Assembly (NCBI GenBank): GCA_036426205.1
Contig: CM071573.1
Location: 44,132,643 to 44,196,642 of the forward strand
Source: Ascaphus truei
Taxonomy: Eukaryota > Chordata > Amphibia > Anura > Ascaphidae
Reading direction: 5' to 3'
DNA length: 64,000 nucleotides
Part shown: in pieces, positions 1 through 35,594 of the stretch
Layout of the letters: every line of letters starts with the position of its first letter
Numbering within the stretch: the first letter of the stretch is position 1
Notes under the pieces: generated by a model
Told to the model about the DNA's origin: nothing
The model's database searches: none
What the model saw: the letters and a program-made list of their open reading frames with translations, nothing else
Program-made: the position numbers and the translations under genes

Positions 1-706
1 CAGGTGCTGCAGTGTTAGGACCTACAGATGGGCCATAACGTGAAGTTGGTGTAGGCTTAAAGTGCTTTGGCCAAAGAATTGAACTAAATTACCCTTTCTT
101 ATGAGAAGAGAAACAAATTTAACAATATAATATGTGAAGTTGGATGTAGCACTGGGACTTTGTTTCTTTTGTTCTAGGTACCAACCACCAGAGATTAATT
201 TTTTTTTTTTTTTAAGTAAAGCTTTGTCTGTTGCGTTTTAAAGCAGCAGCCCTGCCTAACTATTCTCAGCTCCGGTGATCACACGCGTTCCGAGATACTT
301 ACTGGTGTAATTTCGTGTGTTTTTTTTTGCTTTTTTTAAAAAAAAAATAGGATTTAAATTATTTAAAGTGGCCATCCAATAGGAAGCCACAACTGATAAA
401 TTTGCAGCTTCCCATTGGCCAGCAGAATTTGATAGCAATTTGTATTTCCCTGGAGAAAGTACACACACAGAAGCATTAACTACATCTTTAAGTTCACTTA
501 CAGAAAGGTGTACAAGGCAAGTCAAGATATGAAACCATTGTACACGGATAGTTACATATTGCAGTGTTAAAGACATTCATGTGTTGTACAGGGGTGGGGA
601 GTAGTTTTGGAAATCACTTACTACATCTTATGACCCAGTAATGATATAAAAAAGACTGGGGTTACCTTTTTACCATCCTGCAGTTGGCAAATCTTACAAC
701 CCACCC

Positions 707-712
707 TTTATT
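707..712 (-). terminator. candidate SHOC2 poly(A) signal AATAAA
   Basis: TTTATT on the plus strand reads AATAAA on the minus strand, followed downstream by a G/T-rich stretch (GGGTGGGTTGTAAG). It is the first canonical signal I see below the stop codon and would give a 3' UTR of about 870 nt. Other sites beyond the left edge are possible. Confidence 0.4.
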
Positions 713-1565
713 GGGAAAGAGTTATTTACATATAATTACTTTGATACAAAACGGACAAGAACCCAAAAGGCTCAACTTTGATATGTTATGTCCACCGCGT
801 CGGGGGAAAACATCTCAACATCTTCACCCTTTTTCTGCTAGTGGAATGGCGATGCATTGCAAAATGTCACGTGATATATATAGAACACAAAACTGCCCAA
901 TTGCTTTGTCGTTTTCCACCAAAAGCATAAAAACCTTAGATGTGGTTGATTAAAACAGAGCAAGAATCAAAACCCAATAAAAATACAGTGATTCACCCCA
1001 ACTGTAAACAATATAAAAAAAAACCTGGTTACAAATTAAAAAATAAAAATAAGTTAATGACACCCAAAATCAGGGAACTGGACAGATGGGACATATACAT
1101 GAAGATCTGAGGTGAAAGGGAATAGGTCATCAAAAACCGGCCACATTTAAGTTTTACAAAATAAGCAACGGTCCGCCAATAACATAGCTATAGTTTTCCG
1201 TCAATTGTGATCACTGCCAAATACAGTGGCAACCGATTTGCACTGAACTGGCATTTCAGATTACTATGACCCCCACCCACCCCCCATAAAAAAAAAAAAA
1301 AAAAAAAAAAACATTCAGCAAAAAAAAAGCTCCGAGAAGCAAATCTTTTTTTTTTTTTTACATAATTAAAAAAAAAAATCTAAATGGCTATGATTCCTCT
1401 ATTAGCAGAAACACAATGCAGTCTGAATAAATTTGCCTTTCATTACATATACATATATATATATTATTTATATATCTATATCTACATCCTTGTCTAGATA
1501 TAGATATATATATATTAACACAACATGAATGCATTTTGTACAGTGTATGGGACATCTGACTTGCA

Positions 1566-25172
<23,607 letters not shown>

Positions 25173-25176
<4 letters not shown>

Positions 25177-25205
25177 GGTGATAGATTGTTAGTCAGGTAC
25201 CTCAT
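25173..25205 (-). promoter_or_regulatory. 10-codon uORF overlapping the SHOC2 start codon
   Basis: The uORF begins with ATG at 25205, reads [10 protein letters not shown], and stops at TGA 25175-25173. That TGA overlaps the main start in an ATGA arrangement (main ATG 25176-25174). Such an overlap allows reinitiation or leaky-scanning control, but whether this happens here is inference. Confidence 0.6.
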
Positions 25206-25386
25206 GAACTCCACCGTTTTATATTCAGTGTTTGACTTAACAGATTGAAAATACTTGCTTTCAAAAGGTAGCACAATTCAACATCAAATTCTTCCTTCTG
25301 CTACATATTGGTCCCAAAGGTCCTTTCTGTAATCCACAAAACAAGCAGTGAGCAAATCTGGAGTCAATTGTTCCTCATTAGGGTTT
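25177..25386 (-). promoter_or_regulatory. SHOC2: SHOC2 5' UTR part of exon 2, with short uORFs
   Basis: On the minus strand a T-rich tract followed by TGCAG (25391-25387) is a good splice acceptor, so transcribed leader would run from 25386 to 25177. Three short upstream ORFs are visible: one of 4 codons near the acceptor, one of 7 codons (MLNCATF), and a 10-codon one at 25205-25173 whose stop overlaps the main ATG. The acceptor is inferred from sequence alone. Confidence 0.6.
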
Positions 25387-26261
25387 CTGCACAAAAATGA
25401 AATAAATGTTAAACAATACAATTTATTCAGTTTGGAGTACAGCGTTTCCCATATATTAAGGTAGGGGGGGAAGAGAGCAGGTGTTTTATAAACCAAACAG
25501 ATCAGACAAACTAGTTTATGAGGCAGGACAGAGAATAAAGCGTTTTCAGTAATCTCACTTAGTCTAATATATTACATTTGGTCTTTACAAACACATACTT
25601 TCTCATCCTGATCACACACGTTTTACATCACCAGATAAAAGGGTTAAAAAGGACAGTGGACTTTAAACCTTGCCCAGCACTACCTCCCTCTACATGATTG
25701 TGCTGCAAAAATCGAGCCAAGTTTGGATATGAGTCCCATGCCAAGACTGGCGAGGACCGAAGAAAAGGCCAAATTTGGAAATTGAAAACGCCTGTGTTTT
25801 GTAGCAGTTCTGGTGCTCAATCTGTGTACAGTTTACCTGATGCAGCATGAAAGATTCAAAAGTAATGCTTCATCTCTACAAGAACAAAAAAAATAAAAAA
25901 TATCTCAAGTCCACGACTGGCAAATAAACTTTTTTCCTTTAAATTTTAGGTCTCCATGAAAACAGATTTCAAAATCCAGACATATGATCCGAATTTAGAT
26001 TAAGACACAAAAAATAACTTATTAAATTTGTCAAATGAAAGTGTTATTTCAGAAAGAGAAAATCTGCAATTCCAATTAGATGCCCTCATCCAAATCAACT
26101 AAAAAGTAGCACATAAAACAATAGTTTACTAGCAAGAGGTTGCAACCCCGCTGCTCACTTGATTCCCTCCCCTAGCGCACACATGTTCAACTCCTCCCTC
26201 CACTCTGAAGGATGGGGGAAAGGTACCAGATATGCAACACTTACACTCTAACTCAAAAATA

Positions 26262-27755
26262 GCAAGCTTGACCCCAACTCCCTCCGGTGTTTTTTGCTTC
26301 TAAACTCCTTGAACGCCTTGCATTCGCTCAGCTATTCTCTCCTAGACCCCCTACAATCTGGCTTCCGCACTACTCACTCCACTGAAAACAGCCACTACCA
26401 AAATAACTAATGACCTCCATGCTGCCAAAGACAAAGGTCATTACACTCTGCTCATATTACTTGACCGCTCTGCAGCCTTTAATACTGTGGACCACCCTCT
26501 TCTTCACATTATCCATACTCCTGGTATCCGTAAAAGTGCTCCATCCTGGATTTCCTCTTACCTCTCCCATCATACTTTCAATATCTAATTTGCCAACACC
26601 TCTTTATTCTGTTGATCTCTGTGTGGGGTACCCTAGGGGGGGAAGAGGGGGGTGCCAGAGACCTCTTCTCACACTCAAGGTGACTATATCACTTTTCTTA
26701 GGTTCAAATATCACCTCTATGCTGATGACACAAAATGTTACTTTTCGACCCCTGACCTTGCACCTGCTGTACAGACCAAAATCTCTGAATGCCTCCCCAC
26801 TTTATCATCCTGGATGGCCTTCTGCCAACAAACTTAACATGTCAAAGACGGAGCTCCTCATACTTCCTCCCAATTTTGGCACTACTGCCCCCGTCTACAT
26901 TGCTGTTGCCAGCACCATCAAACACCCAGTATCACAACCAGGCTGCTTGGTGTCGGATTTGATTCCTCCCTCACATTCACAATGTAGCTAAAACCGGTAG
27001 TTTTTTCCTCCATAACATTGCAAAGATACGCCGTTCCCTGTCGCTCTACTGCTAAATCTCTAACGCAGGCCCTCATTCTCACCCGTCTCGACTATTGTAA
27101 CATTCTGCTGCCTGGATTTCCTGTCTCTCACCCGTTCCCCCTACAAATCTATTCTAAACACTGCTACTAGAATCACTTCACTCTCTCTCCGCATCCGTCC
27201 TACTAAAATCCCACTCAAACTTTCTATTAAATTTCATATTCCTTACAAAATTCTCTTCCTCTTAAAGCTATATACTCTTCTGCCCCTCAAATCTCAGCCC
27301 TAATTTTTTATTATACACCTGTCTGACTCATGTTCTGCCCTAGACGGTCTTCTGTCTACCCCTTTTGTATCTAAAGCCCGCTCCCACCTAAAACTTCTCA
27401 CTGACTGCCCCACACCTCTGGAATGTCCTCCCCTTAATATGACTGGCACCCCCTCTCTCCAGCTTCAGGAACTTTCTTTAAAACACACCTCTTTAATGAA
27501 GCATATGGTTAGCTCTGCTGGCTGATACTATACATCTCATATACACCGACCTTGGCCCCTTGCAGACACTTACCAGAAAACACGACTTTCTCTGCAAGTT
27601 CTCCCAATTTACCACAAATTGTAAGCTCTTCGAGGCAGGGACTCCCTTTCCTTTTACGTCTTAAAGCACTTATTCCCATTATGTGTTATATTATTTCACG
27701 TGTATTACTGCTGTGAAGCACTATGTACCTGGATAGCACTATATAAAGATATACA
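26262..27755 (+). mobile_element. degenerate L2/CR1-like LINE
   Basis: Broken frames read GFRTTHSTE-like, ITNDLHAAKDKGHYTLLILL with DRSAAFNTVDHPL, then the RT catalytic box in FKYHLYADDTK and WMAFCQQT followed by LNMSKTELLILPP. This order (palm, YADD, thumb) matches L2/CR1-clade reverse transcriptase. The 3' end has GTAAGCTCTTCGAGGCAGGG and GCACTATATAAAGATATA, the usual L2-type tail. Many frameshifts make it a relic. Confidence 0.7.
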
Positions 27756-29760
27756 TACACAGAACCCTTCCTCCCCCCACCCCTGGGACACTTAAGGATT
27801 TTGCCAATGCCACAGTGTTAAGTGTGTACAAATGTATGTGTTATATTCTTGACAGTGCAATGACCTAAATATAATTTTACAGTGACTTGTTCACTACATA
27901 TGTACAAGAATTCCTGTTCCAGCTTGTAGGTTTCCTAATTAACAGAAGAATATTAACAGAAGACTGTTGAAACAGTTTTAGCTTTTTACGGTCATCGATA
28001 TTTGTCCAAAGATGAAGCAAGAAGCCATTGCTCCTTTTCAATAATTAGGACACCGGTAAGTCACCCAAAAGGTATTCTGAAACAGTTTGATCTTTTACTA
28101 AGTGGGACTGGCACTTGAAAAGCAAAAATTCAGTAAACCCTCCATACCAGACCTGCAACACAAACTAGAACATGCCAACAGCAAGATTACATAATCTGTG
28201 ATCTCATTTTGCTCATGCGCAATATGAAAACCAGGATGTACACTGTGCTTATTTTCTAGACCTGCAGGAAAGAAAATTACAATGCATGATATAGTTTAAC
28301 ATAGCCTACATAGAAAACTATTGGTCATAAAAATTAAAGTTCTTATTTTGCAATAGTGTTTTAGAACTACATAAGAGGAAGCAAGTGCTTTGCATCATTA
28401 AAGTTTAAAACTGGGTGGACGGTGAAAAGCAGCATTTTAACCCCACACCCAAGCAGGAGCTAAATAAAAGGTTTTGTGCATTTACTGCAAATGTTTAGAC
28501 TTCAAGGAGTACAATAGTTTGTTTTTCTGGCACTGGAATAAATCAAAACAAGTGTACAAAAAAAAATCTAAACTTTTTCAAGTCTCCACAGTCCATTTCC
28601 AGTCTTCATAACTTGTGTGTTATCTCCTAGCTCTACTTAAAGCAGTCTACTCTCCACTCTTGGAAACATGGTTCTCTGACTCGCTACTCTCTACCTTCCG
28701 CAAGTTCCCTTTCTCACCATATCCAAGACACTACAAAATGCAAAGAATGTTAAGTGTTGTGTACCATTTTATACACGCTGGATTAACTTTCTTCTCCCTG
28801 ACATTTCCCAACAGCTCCAAAATTTTTAGCAGGTGGTGCACCAAGATTTCGAACGCCTAATAAATCTTAAATCTTATTGCCTACTCAAGACTATTGCTGG
28901 GGGGGGGGGGAGAGGAGATGGCCATTAATAACTGCCAGAGCTTCCAAATTCACATCCCACAATGCCTTGCAGCTCTGGAAGCAAAGGATTGCGGGGAGCA
29001 ACTTTGGAATCTCCTGCTGTAACTGACAGTCATACAGTACACACACTCTTCCCCCCGCCCCCCACAGCCCCTCGGAGACACCTAGCGAAGTCCCTGTTGG
29101 GAATGACTAATCTAACGCATTGCGCTACCAATGAATGTACTTACATGAACTCCTGTCTTTAGGTCTCCGCTCAAATTGTTAGCTCTTTAGCTCGGAGAGA
29201 CTCCTCTTACTGCACCCTTTTATTTGTCTTTCTACTTTGTACCATATTTCCCCGGATGTCTGCTAAACTACACCTGTAAAGCCCCTTGCATACAGCCAGT
29301 ACTCACACACTGAGTCTTTGCCATTTGTCTATTGACTTGGCTGCAGTGGTCTCTATTGCAATCGTTGGCAGCTAATTTAACACGTCCATAAGAATTTTAT
29401 CTAACGCTCTGTATCTAAGGAACAGAAACAAAAAACAAACAAAAAAAAAAAAGAGAACCAAGAGAACAACCCAGAAGCTTAAAAAGACCCAAACTATAAA
29501 AATCTACTTCTGAAGATTAACACAAGTTGCAAGAGTTGCTCATTTTAAGACTCAAGTGAACAAATTACAATGGCGTGTTTATTGTTTGGCTCCCCAACAA
29601 AAATTACAAGTATGAATATTTTAGATTTGTTTAAACTTGCAATGTTTACATCATAACTAAATAGTGTGGAAGATTTGTTATTTTTTTTTTTTTAACGATC
29701 TTTATCTTATCTTGTGATAAGACTGTTGGTGAACTGAAGAATCTAATGGTAGTGTAAATC
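27756..29760. other. SHOC2 5' intron, mostly unclassified
   Basis: A second short L2-like tail may lie at about 29160-29295 (TTGTTAGCTCTTTAGCTCGG...). A block with CATCCCACAATGCCTTGCAG (28954-28973) looks repeat-derived. No gene seen. Confidence 0.35.
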
Positions 29761-29763
29761 TAA

Positions 29764-30146
29764 GGCTACGGCCCCAGTCACTGCGTGTACGCGCGCATCG
29801 GTACGCCCTGGCGGCGTGTGCACCACTTTCATCCGCGATCTGTGGCCTAGGGGACGCACGTCTTGGCAAGAGCAGGGGTTTAGGTAGACAAAGACAAGAT
29901 TTAGGTACAGTCCCTTGGGAGGAGTGGCAGGGGTGTGGCCATGAGATCACGCGGCCGGTTCACCCTCATTGGTTGAACCACCGCGACCATAGCTTGGCCA
30001 CCGTGCCAAAAGACAAAAATTTTGTCTTTTGACAAAGGTGGTTGCGCATCGCGCTTTCTGCAGGCGCGCTCGCAGGTAGTGACTGGGGCTGGCCCCATAG
30101 AGGGTCATATCTTATTCGCACCGCCACGAGCAGTGGGGACAAGGTC
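29764..30146. mobile_element. TAA-flanked MITE with internal palindromes
   Basis: TAA lies on both sides (29761-29763, 30147-30149), with inverted ends GGCTACGGCCCCAGTCACTG and CAGTGGGGACAAGGTC. It carries the CCAAT-type palindrome in inverted form (29947-29988) and a perfect A/T-centred hairpin (CAAAAGACAAAAATTTTGTC core) at about 30004-30033. Confidence 0.7.
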
Positions 30147-30151
30147 TAATG

Positions 30152-30329
30152 CAGAGGTGGCCAACTCCAATCCTCAAGTGCCACCAACAGGTCAGGTTTT
30201 CATGATATCCCTGCTTCAGCACAGGTGGTACAATTAGTGGCTGAGTTCAAGACTGACCCACCTGTGCTGAACCAGGAATATCCCGAAATCCCGACGGCGG
30301 GCCTTAAGGACTAGAGTTGCTCAAACATG
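30152..30329. mobile_element. hAT MITE abutting the previous MITE
   Basis: Palindromic element beginning CAGAGGTGGCCAACTCCAAT. It carries the family block AGGTCAGGTTTTCATGATAT, repeated inverted. It is flanked by GTCTAATG/ATCTAATG (30144-30151, 30330-30337), an 8-bp target duplication with one mismatch. The duplication includes the end of the neighbouring MITE. Confidence 0.7.
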
Positions 30330-31210
30330 ATCTAATGTGGTAATTCCAATTTTTTTAAGAAATTATATTATTACCAATACTGCTAAAACGTGTCACAAAT
30401 AAAAATGGCCTGCTGTGTAGAACTGACCCTTTAAGCCATGGTTCGTTTTTAACTTCTAGACCAGAAGCAAATGTCAGTATTGCAATAGGATGAGCGAGCT
30501 CCATGAAGAAGAGAGGTTATAGTTTTATTGTATCCCATCTTATCACCATACCACAGCATGGCAAATAGTGCAAATGCTACACAACTATCAACTACTAGAA
30601 AGGGAAAAAATCAATTCTTATTAAAATTTGCTCAAAATCTATTTTGACCCTAACAGCATTTGTACATCAAAGCAATTATTTATAAGAGAGAATATACCCA
30701 ACAGAAAGATGAGGTAAGAAAGTGGTTCCAGCAGTACATAAATCTTAGTTGTACTATAGCGATGTCATAGAAAGAAAATTAATACAAGTAGGGCACGGAC
30801 CCTTTGCACGTGCTGCTTAAGTCAGAATAGCAAAGTTTCTGCCTAGCGGACCCATGACCTTAGACCAACGTTTCTGAACCAGAACGCCAGAGAACCCAGC
30901 TGTGCCACGACCTTCTGCCATCGCCCAAGAGGGAGACCACGACCCGCCTCTCCTCGCACACAGAAAGGCAGGACAAAGAGAGAGAGAGGGAGAGAGGGAG
31001 AGAGTTAAATCTCACCAACTCCAAACAGCGCAGAAGACACCAGCTGAACGGCTGACATGTTTGAAATGTGAGGAAGGAGTGAGGGCTTTGTGTGTGGTGA
31101 GGGAGGTTAATGCTTTTTTTTGCGGTGGGGAAAGGTATGTGGTGCAAGTTCGGCTGCGTGCGGAAGCGGGCGTGTGATGCGCGAGAAATCAATTAAAACT
31201 GATTTCTCGC

Positions 31211-31271
31211 GCGATTGGGCGAACCGCTCACGTGACCGCTCTATGAGGGCGAACCAGCTCTGTGACGTCAC
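31211..31271. repeat. CCAAT-type palindrome block in a MITE remnant
   Basis: Contains GATTGGGCGAACCGCTCACG followed by ATGAGGGCGAACCAGCTC and TGTGACGTCAC, related to the blocks at 10916, 46961 and 47652. The remnant ends near 31375 with GTCTATGGACGCAGCC. Just left of it is a second hairpin, GCGAGAAATC...GATTTCTCGC (31180-31212). Confidence 0.55.
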
Positions 31272-31507
31272 TGGCCCACCTATTGACACGCTCCCGGATG
31301 GCGCGCGTACTAAAGCCAGGGAAAGCACCCACTTTCCCTCAGCGCGGCTGCAGTGTCTATGGACGCAGCCTGAGAGAAGGGGGAGGATAACTGGTGTTTA
31401 TGGATAAATATGGAATGTGTCGAGTAGAAGGCAGCGTATGATATGTGAGGGTAAATGTGGAGTATGCAGGAAGAGGGTAGGTGAGTATTGGGTGTATATC
31501 TGCAAAA

Positions 31508-31776
31508 GGAGATCCAGGGCACACACGCAAAAAATCCTCGATCATAAAAACAGGAAACCCAGGTATAGAAAAATAGTGAAGGCTTTATTAGAACATGATG
31601 AAAGTGGTAGTCTCAAAGAGAATGTGTCTCTTGAGAAAGCGCAACTGTTGCGTGGGAGGACACATTCTCTTTGAGACTACCACTTTCACCATGTTCTAAT
31701 AAAGCCTTCACTATTTTTCTATACCTGGGTCCCTGTTTTTATGAGAGGATATTTTGCGCGAGTGCCCTGGATCTCC
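31508..31776. repeat. long hairpin (arms about 120 bp)
   Basis: The left arm 31508-31628 pairs with the right arm 31659-31776 with few mismatches. The loop is about 30 bp and contains TTGAGAAAGCGCAACTGTTG. Similar 30-bp sequences (GAGTATTGGGTGT...AAAAGGAG) occur at about 31481 and 32149 and may mark the edges of a larger insert. Confidence 0.7.
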
Positions 31777-32821
31777 TATAGCAGATTCACTGCTACCTCC
31801 TGGATTCGGCGGCACACGCAGGGGGGTGGAGGAAGACTCTACATCACTGCAGAGTGGTTTGGATTTCCATAGCCAGCGCAACTCAAGCTATACAAGTCTG
31901 TCTGCACTAGGCGGTAAGAAGACTTTGCCTACCTCCATTATCCCACAAAGCTTCCCAACAGTTTTTTACTGGATATCCTAACAACGAGATTCTAGCTATA
32001 TCATGGGATCTTTAATAGGAGGTTAAGATTTTCATTATATCCTCCAAGACCCCATGCAGCTCCCTGACGAACCTTTATCATTTTCTCCTCCTGATCCCAT
32101 TACTTGCTTAAGCGCACTCCAGAGCGCAGGACAGCATTGCTCTTCACTGAGTATTGGGTGTGTACTTGTGTAAAAGGAGGAAGGGTATGCGAGAAGGGGG
32201 ATGAAAAACAAAAGTTCTGAAGAGATTTGAATAAAAATTTGGGGGGGGGGGGAAATGCCCCTGCTCAAAAAAGGCAGAGAACTACTGCCTTAAACATGGC
32301 TCCCAAAAAAAGGGCACACAATTATTTTAAAATTAATTCAACTGCTGTACAAAAGTTTGAGGGAAAACGCCGGAAACCGGACACTTAAAAACATTGCTTT
32401 TGCAACTTATCAGAAACGATGCAAAATAACTCTGGAGTGCTAAAGAATAAGAAACTTCTTGCACTCTGAGAAAGTGCCATTCATGTTACTGTATTCAGGG
32501 ATTTCATCAAGAGGCGGCAAATCCAGGTATACCAAGGTTATTGGAACCAACCCCGCCATTCCTAAATCGGCTAGCTGTTTTTCCCCAGTCGATGGAATCT
32601 GCGGCATCAGTGACTTGTTAATTCTACAATAACCAATAGTATTCAAAGGAAGAAACAAGAAAAAATAACTGACGCGGATTGCTGCTTTCATCAACAAAGC
32701 ACAGCTGAAATGGTAGTTGGCCAAAGATTAATAACTGGTTACCAAACACGCATTTTATCAAACATTGGAATTTCTGGAAGAAAATGCATGTACAGTACTG
32801 CTGTGTGAGAATGCGTTAGGC

Positions 32822-34109
32822 CAGGGGTGAGCAAACTTTTTATGCTGAGCCCCCCTTTACATCCATAAAATTTCTCGCCCCCCCCCCCCCCTGCCTGATG
32901 TAATCAAAATCACATTAAAAAAAAAAAAACACAAACCTTTATTAAACAGTATACAATGTAAATCCAAATAGGTCTAAATACTTACATATTTCAACAGCTT
33001 GCGCTTGCAAAATTAGGCTGCGTCCACGCTGCCGCTGAGAGCGGTGACATCACCAACTCTCCAGCATGAGCACAGGGTGTCCTGCATAATTTTGCAAGCG
33101 TGGATCGGGGCTATTTGTGTGTGTGTTTGTGTGTGTGTATTGACTGCTGCCGAGAGTGCTTCAAAGTCAATTTTGTTTGTCTCCCCAAGAGCGTACGTGC
33201 ACAAAGGCAATACTTTTGGGGGGCGGGGGGGGCATTCATCCACCTCTTTGCCATCTCCATTCCGTCTCCCCCCCCCTTACCTTTTTTTTTTTTCTTCCTT
33301 CCCCTCCCTGCTCTTTGGCTTGCTATCCCCAGTGTCATCCAAACTCCTACCTACAGTATTATTTATTTTTTTCCGTTTTCAATTTTGTGTTTTCAGTTTT
33401 TTTACATTATTTCTGTTCATTCATAGTATGATTGATATAGTGGCAGCCTACCCTTTCACTTGCAGAGGATCGCAGCGAAGCAGGTTGCCAGCGGAGGAGA
33501 GCAGGAACACAGCTCTATTGCAGGGCAGAGACGGAAGGTGGAGTGTTTGACTTCACCGCGCTCGGCCGTGCTCCTCCCCGTACCTCCGAAGCCCCCGCTC
33601 GCGCACACCATCACGTAGCCGCCCCCTGCAGTATCCTGTTCAGCCGCCCGCGCACATCTTGGCCGCCCGCGCACATCTTGGCCACCCGCGCACCCAGCGT
33701 CTGCCAGCCCGCGCACCCAGTTTTCGCCGCACGCCGCCTGTGTCTCCCTAAATAATCTTGCACCTCCTTGCCCCCCTAGTTTGCGCACCACCACCACCAC
33801 ACACACACACACACACTTTCACCTGGGGGGGGAGAAGAGGGGGGACATGCTCCGATCCCCCAATCCCCCATGCTGCTGAAAACTGGTGCAGGAAACAGAC
33901 AGGAAAAGAAGGAGGGCTTGTCTGTGTTCAGAGAGAAGCCCCGCCCCCTCTGCAAGACAGAGCAGAGAACCAGCAGCCTCAGCACGGAGCTTCTGGCCGC
34001 CCGTACACAGCTCTGCCCACCCCCAGGTTTCCCCGCACGCAGCCCGCGCCCCACCTATATAATCTTGTGCCCCCCCAAGGGGGCGCGCCCCCCAGTTTGC
34101 GCACCGCTG
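32822..34109. mobile_element. non-autonomous hAT element, 1.29 kb
   Basis: The ends are CAGGGGTGAGCAAACTTTTT and an inverted AGTTTGCGCACCGCTG. It is flanked by CGTTAGGC/CATTAGGC (32814-32821, 34110-34117), an 8-bp duplication with one mismatch. The interior is GC-rich, with a GT microsatellite, poly-T/C tracts and short tandem repeats CGCCCGCGCACATCTTGG (about 33644-33682). No transposase frame is seen; its ORFs are low complexity. Confidence 0.75.
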
Positions 34110-34114
34110 CATTA

Positions 34115-34413
34115 GGCTACGGCCCCGCTGCCTGTGCTACCAGGCTGGCGGGGCGTGCAGCTGAGTTCCCCGGTCTGCAGTGAGCTGCAGAGGGAAACAC
34201 AGGGGGCGTGACAGTAGAGTGGCCATTACATCATCTGGCAGGTTCGCCCTCATTGGCTGAACCGCAAGGGGGCGTGGCCTAGTACTCTGTTAGTACTGAG
34301 CACATTTTAACAGTCTGCTTGAAAAACTGACGGCGCGGCAGCCACCCTTTGCCGCGGGCACGGCTACGTTGAGGGGCAGCTCTTATCCCTGCAGTGCCAG
34401 TGGGGACCAAGCC
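34115..34413. mobile_element. TTA-flanked MITE
   Basis: TTA on both sides (34112-34114, 34414-34416). Inverted ends GGCTACGGCCCCGCTG and CAGTGGGGACCAAGCC-like CCAGTGGGGACCAAGCC. It holds the inverted CCAAT palindrome (34241-34265). Confidence 0.7.
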
Positions 34414-35594
34414 TTAAAGCAGTGAAGTAATCCATTGGAAAACTGCATTCTGGATATTTTCTCTTAAAGAGTATGGCTAGTGCACATTTGCAGATTGCAT
34501 CAATTTTAAGGCTACATTTCAGAACATATTCAAATTACCATTAAAATCGATCCTACTACATTGCCATGAGCACTAAAAGGATATTCTATTGCCAAAATGT
34601 TCAGATAACAGCCAGAACGAAATGTTATATTGGACATAAACACTTTGTATAAAAGTTTGTGTAGATTTTAACACAATTTTATATACTGGCATCCATTGGA
34701 AAATTAATTCTGCTGTCAACATTGAAATTCCGAAAGAAAAGGGATAAAATGTACGTCGCCGACAGTAACAGCAGAGAGTTAATTCAGTCATTTAAAAAAA
34801 AAGAAGGCCTTTTTGGCCATTGTTGCAGCTTCAAACTGTTTCGCAGCCTATACCAGACCCCTGTTTATGGCTTACTATTTATTATACTGAAACATGTCCA
34901 ACTAGACAGGACACATGCACATACCATTTGCAAAACACAAGTCAGAACACAGCATGTATTAGTAAAGGAGTGATTAGCGAATAGATAAATAACTGTGTCT
35001 GGCTAGAAGTGTTTAGATAACATTGTTCAAGCTCCTGAAAGCACCGCAATTCATTTTTTGGTATACAATGCTGTAAAAATACTTCCAGTTTCATTTTGTG
35101 CAGATTAAGACTGTTAGAATTTGCAATCATTTCCTGGATAAATAAGCAACGTACAGTATCATGTGTGAAATTTAGCTGAGCTAAAAGCAGGAATGGCTGA
35201 GAAAGGAGAAAAATTAACCAACTTACTGTACTTTTCTTTTCCTAGAACCATGGCAGTGGGCACCGTAAAGTTAACTATTTCCAGCTGAGTAGGACACAAA
35301 ATGGACTTCTTGCAGGTAGGCCATAAAAGGCCCCTCCCACTACCTGCGGATAGTCTTTGGATTCTCTCATAGCTGAAAAATGCAACCGATATTTATTAGG
35401 TATACATAGTTACCCTCCCTATGTGGCCACTGCTATGGGTCCAGGAAAAGAAAATTACAGTGAACTGGTTACATTTTCTCCTTTCCTGTTCACCATGGCA
35501 GTGGGCACTGTTCGGACATACCCCAGAAGTATTATTTAGGGAGGAAAAGAAAAAACAAATACCAATATCAGTTTCAACCACTTTATTTATTACA

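Noticed and set aside
25284..25496. 70-codon minus-strand ORF upstream of SHOC2
   Set aside because: It runs across the probable splice acceptor at 25387 into the 5' UTR. Not a coding exon.
26410..26991. 193-codon plus-strand ORF as a possible gene
   Set aside because: It is a frame of the L2/CR1-like LINE relic, mixed with out-of-frame text; the real RT motifs switch frames within it.
28940..29000. ZNF143-like TCCCACAATGCCTTGCAG motif as a second promoter
   Set aside because: It lies in repeat-like sequence without CpG enrichment or a nearby exon. The 45949 site is far better placed.
33044..34183. Several long ORFs in the GC-rich hAT element
   Set aside because: They exist because of high GC content and few stops. 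No transposase motif seen in any of them.
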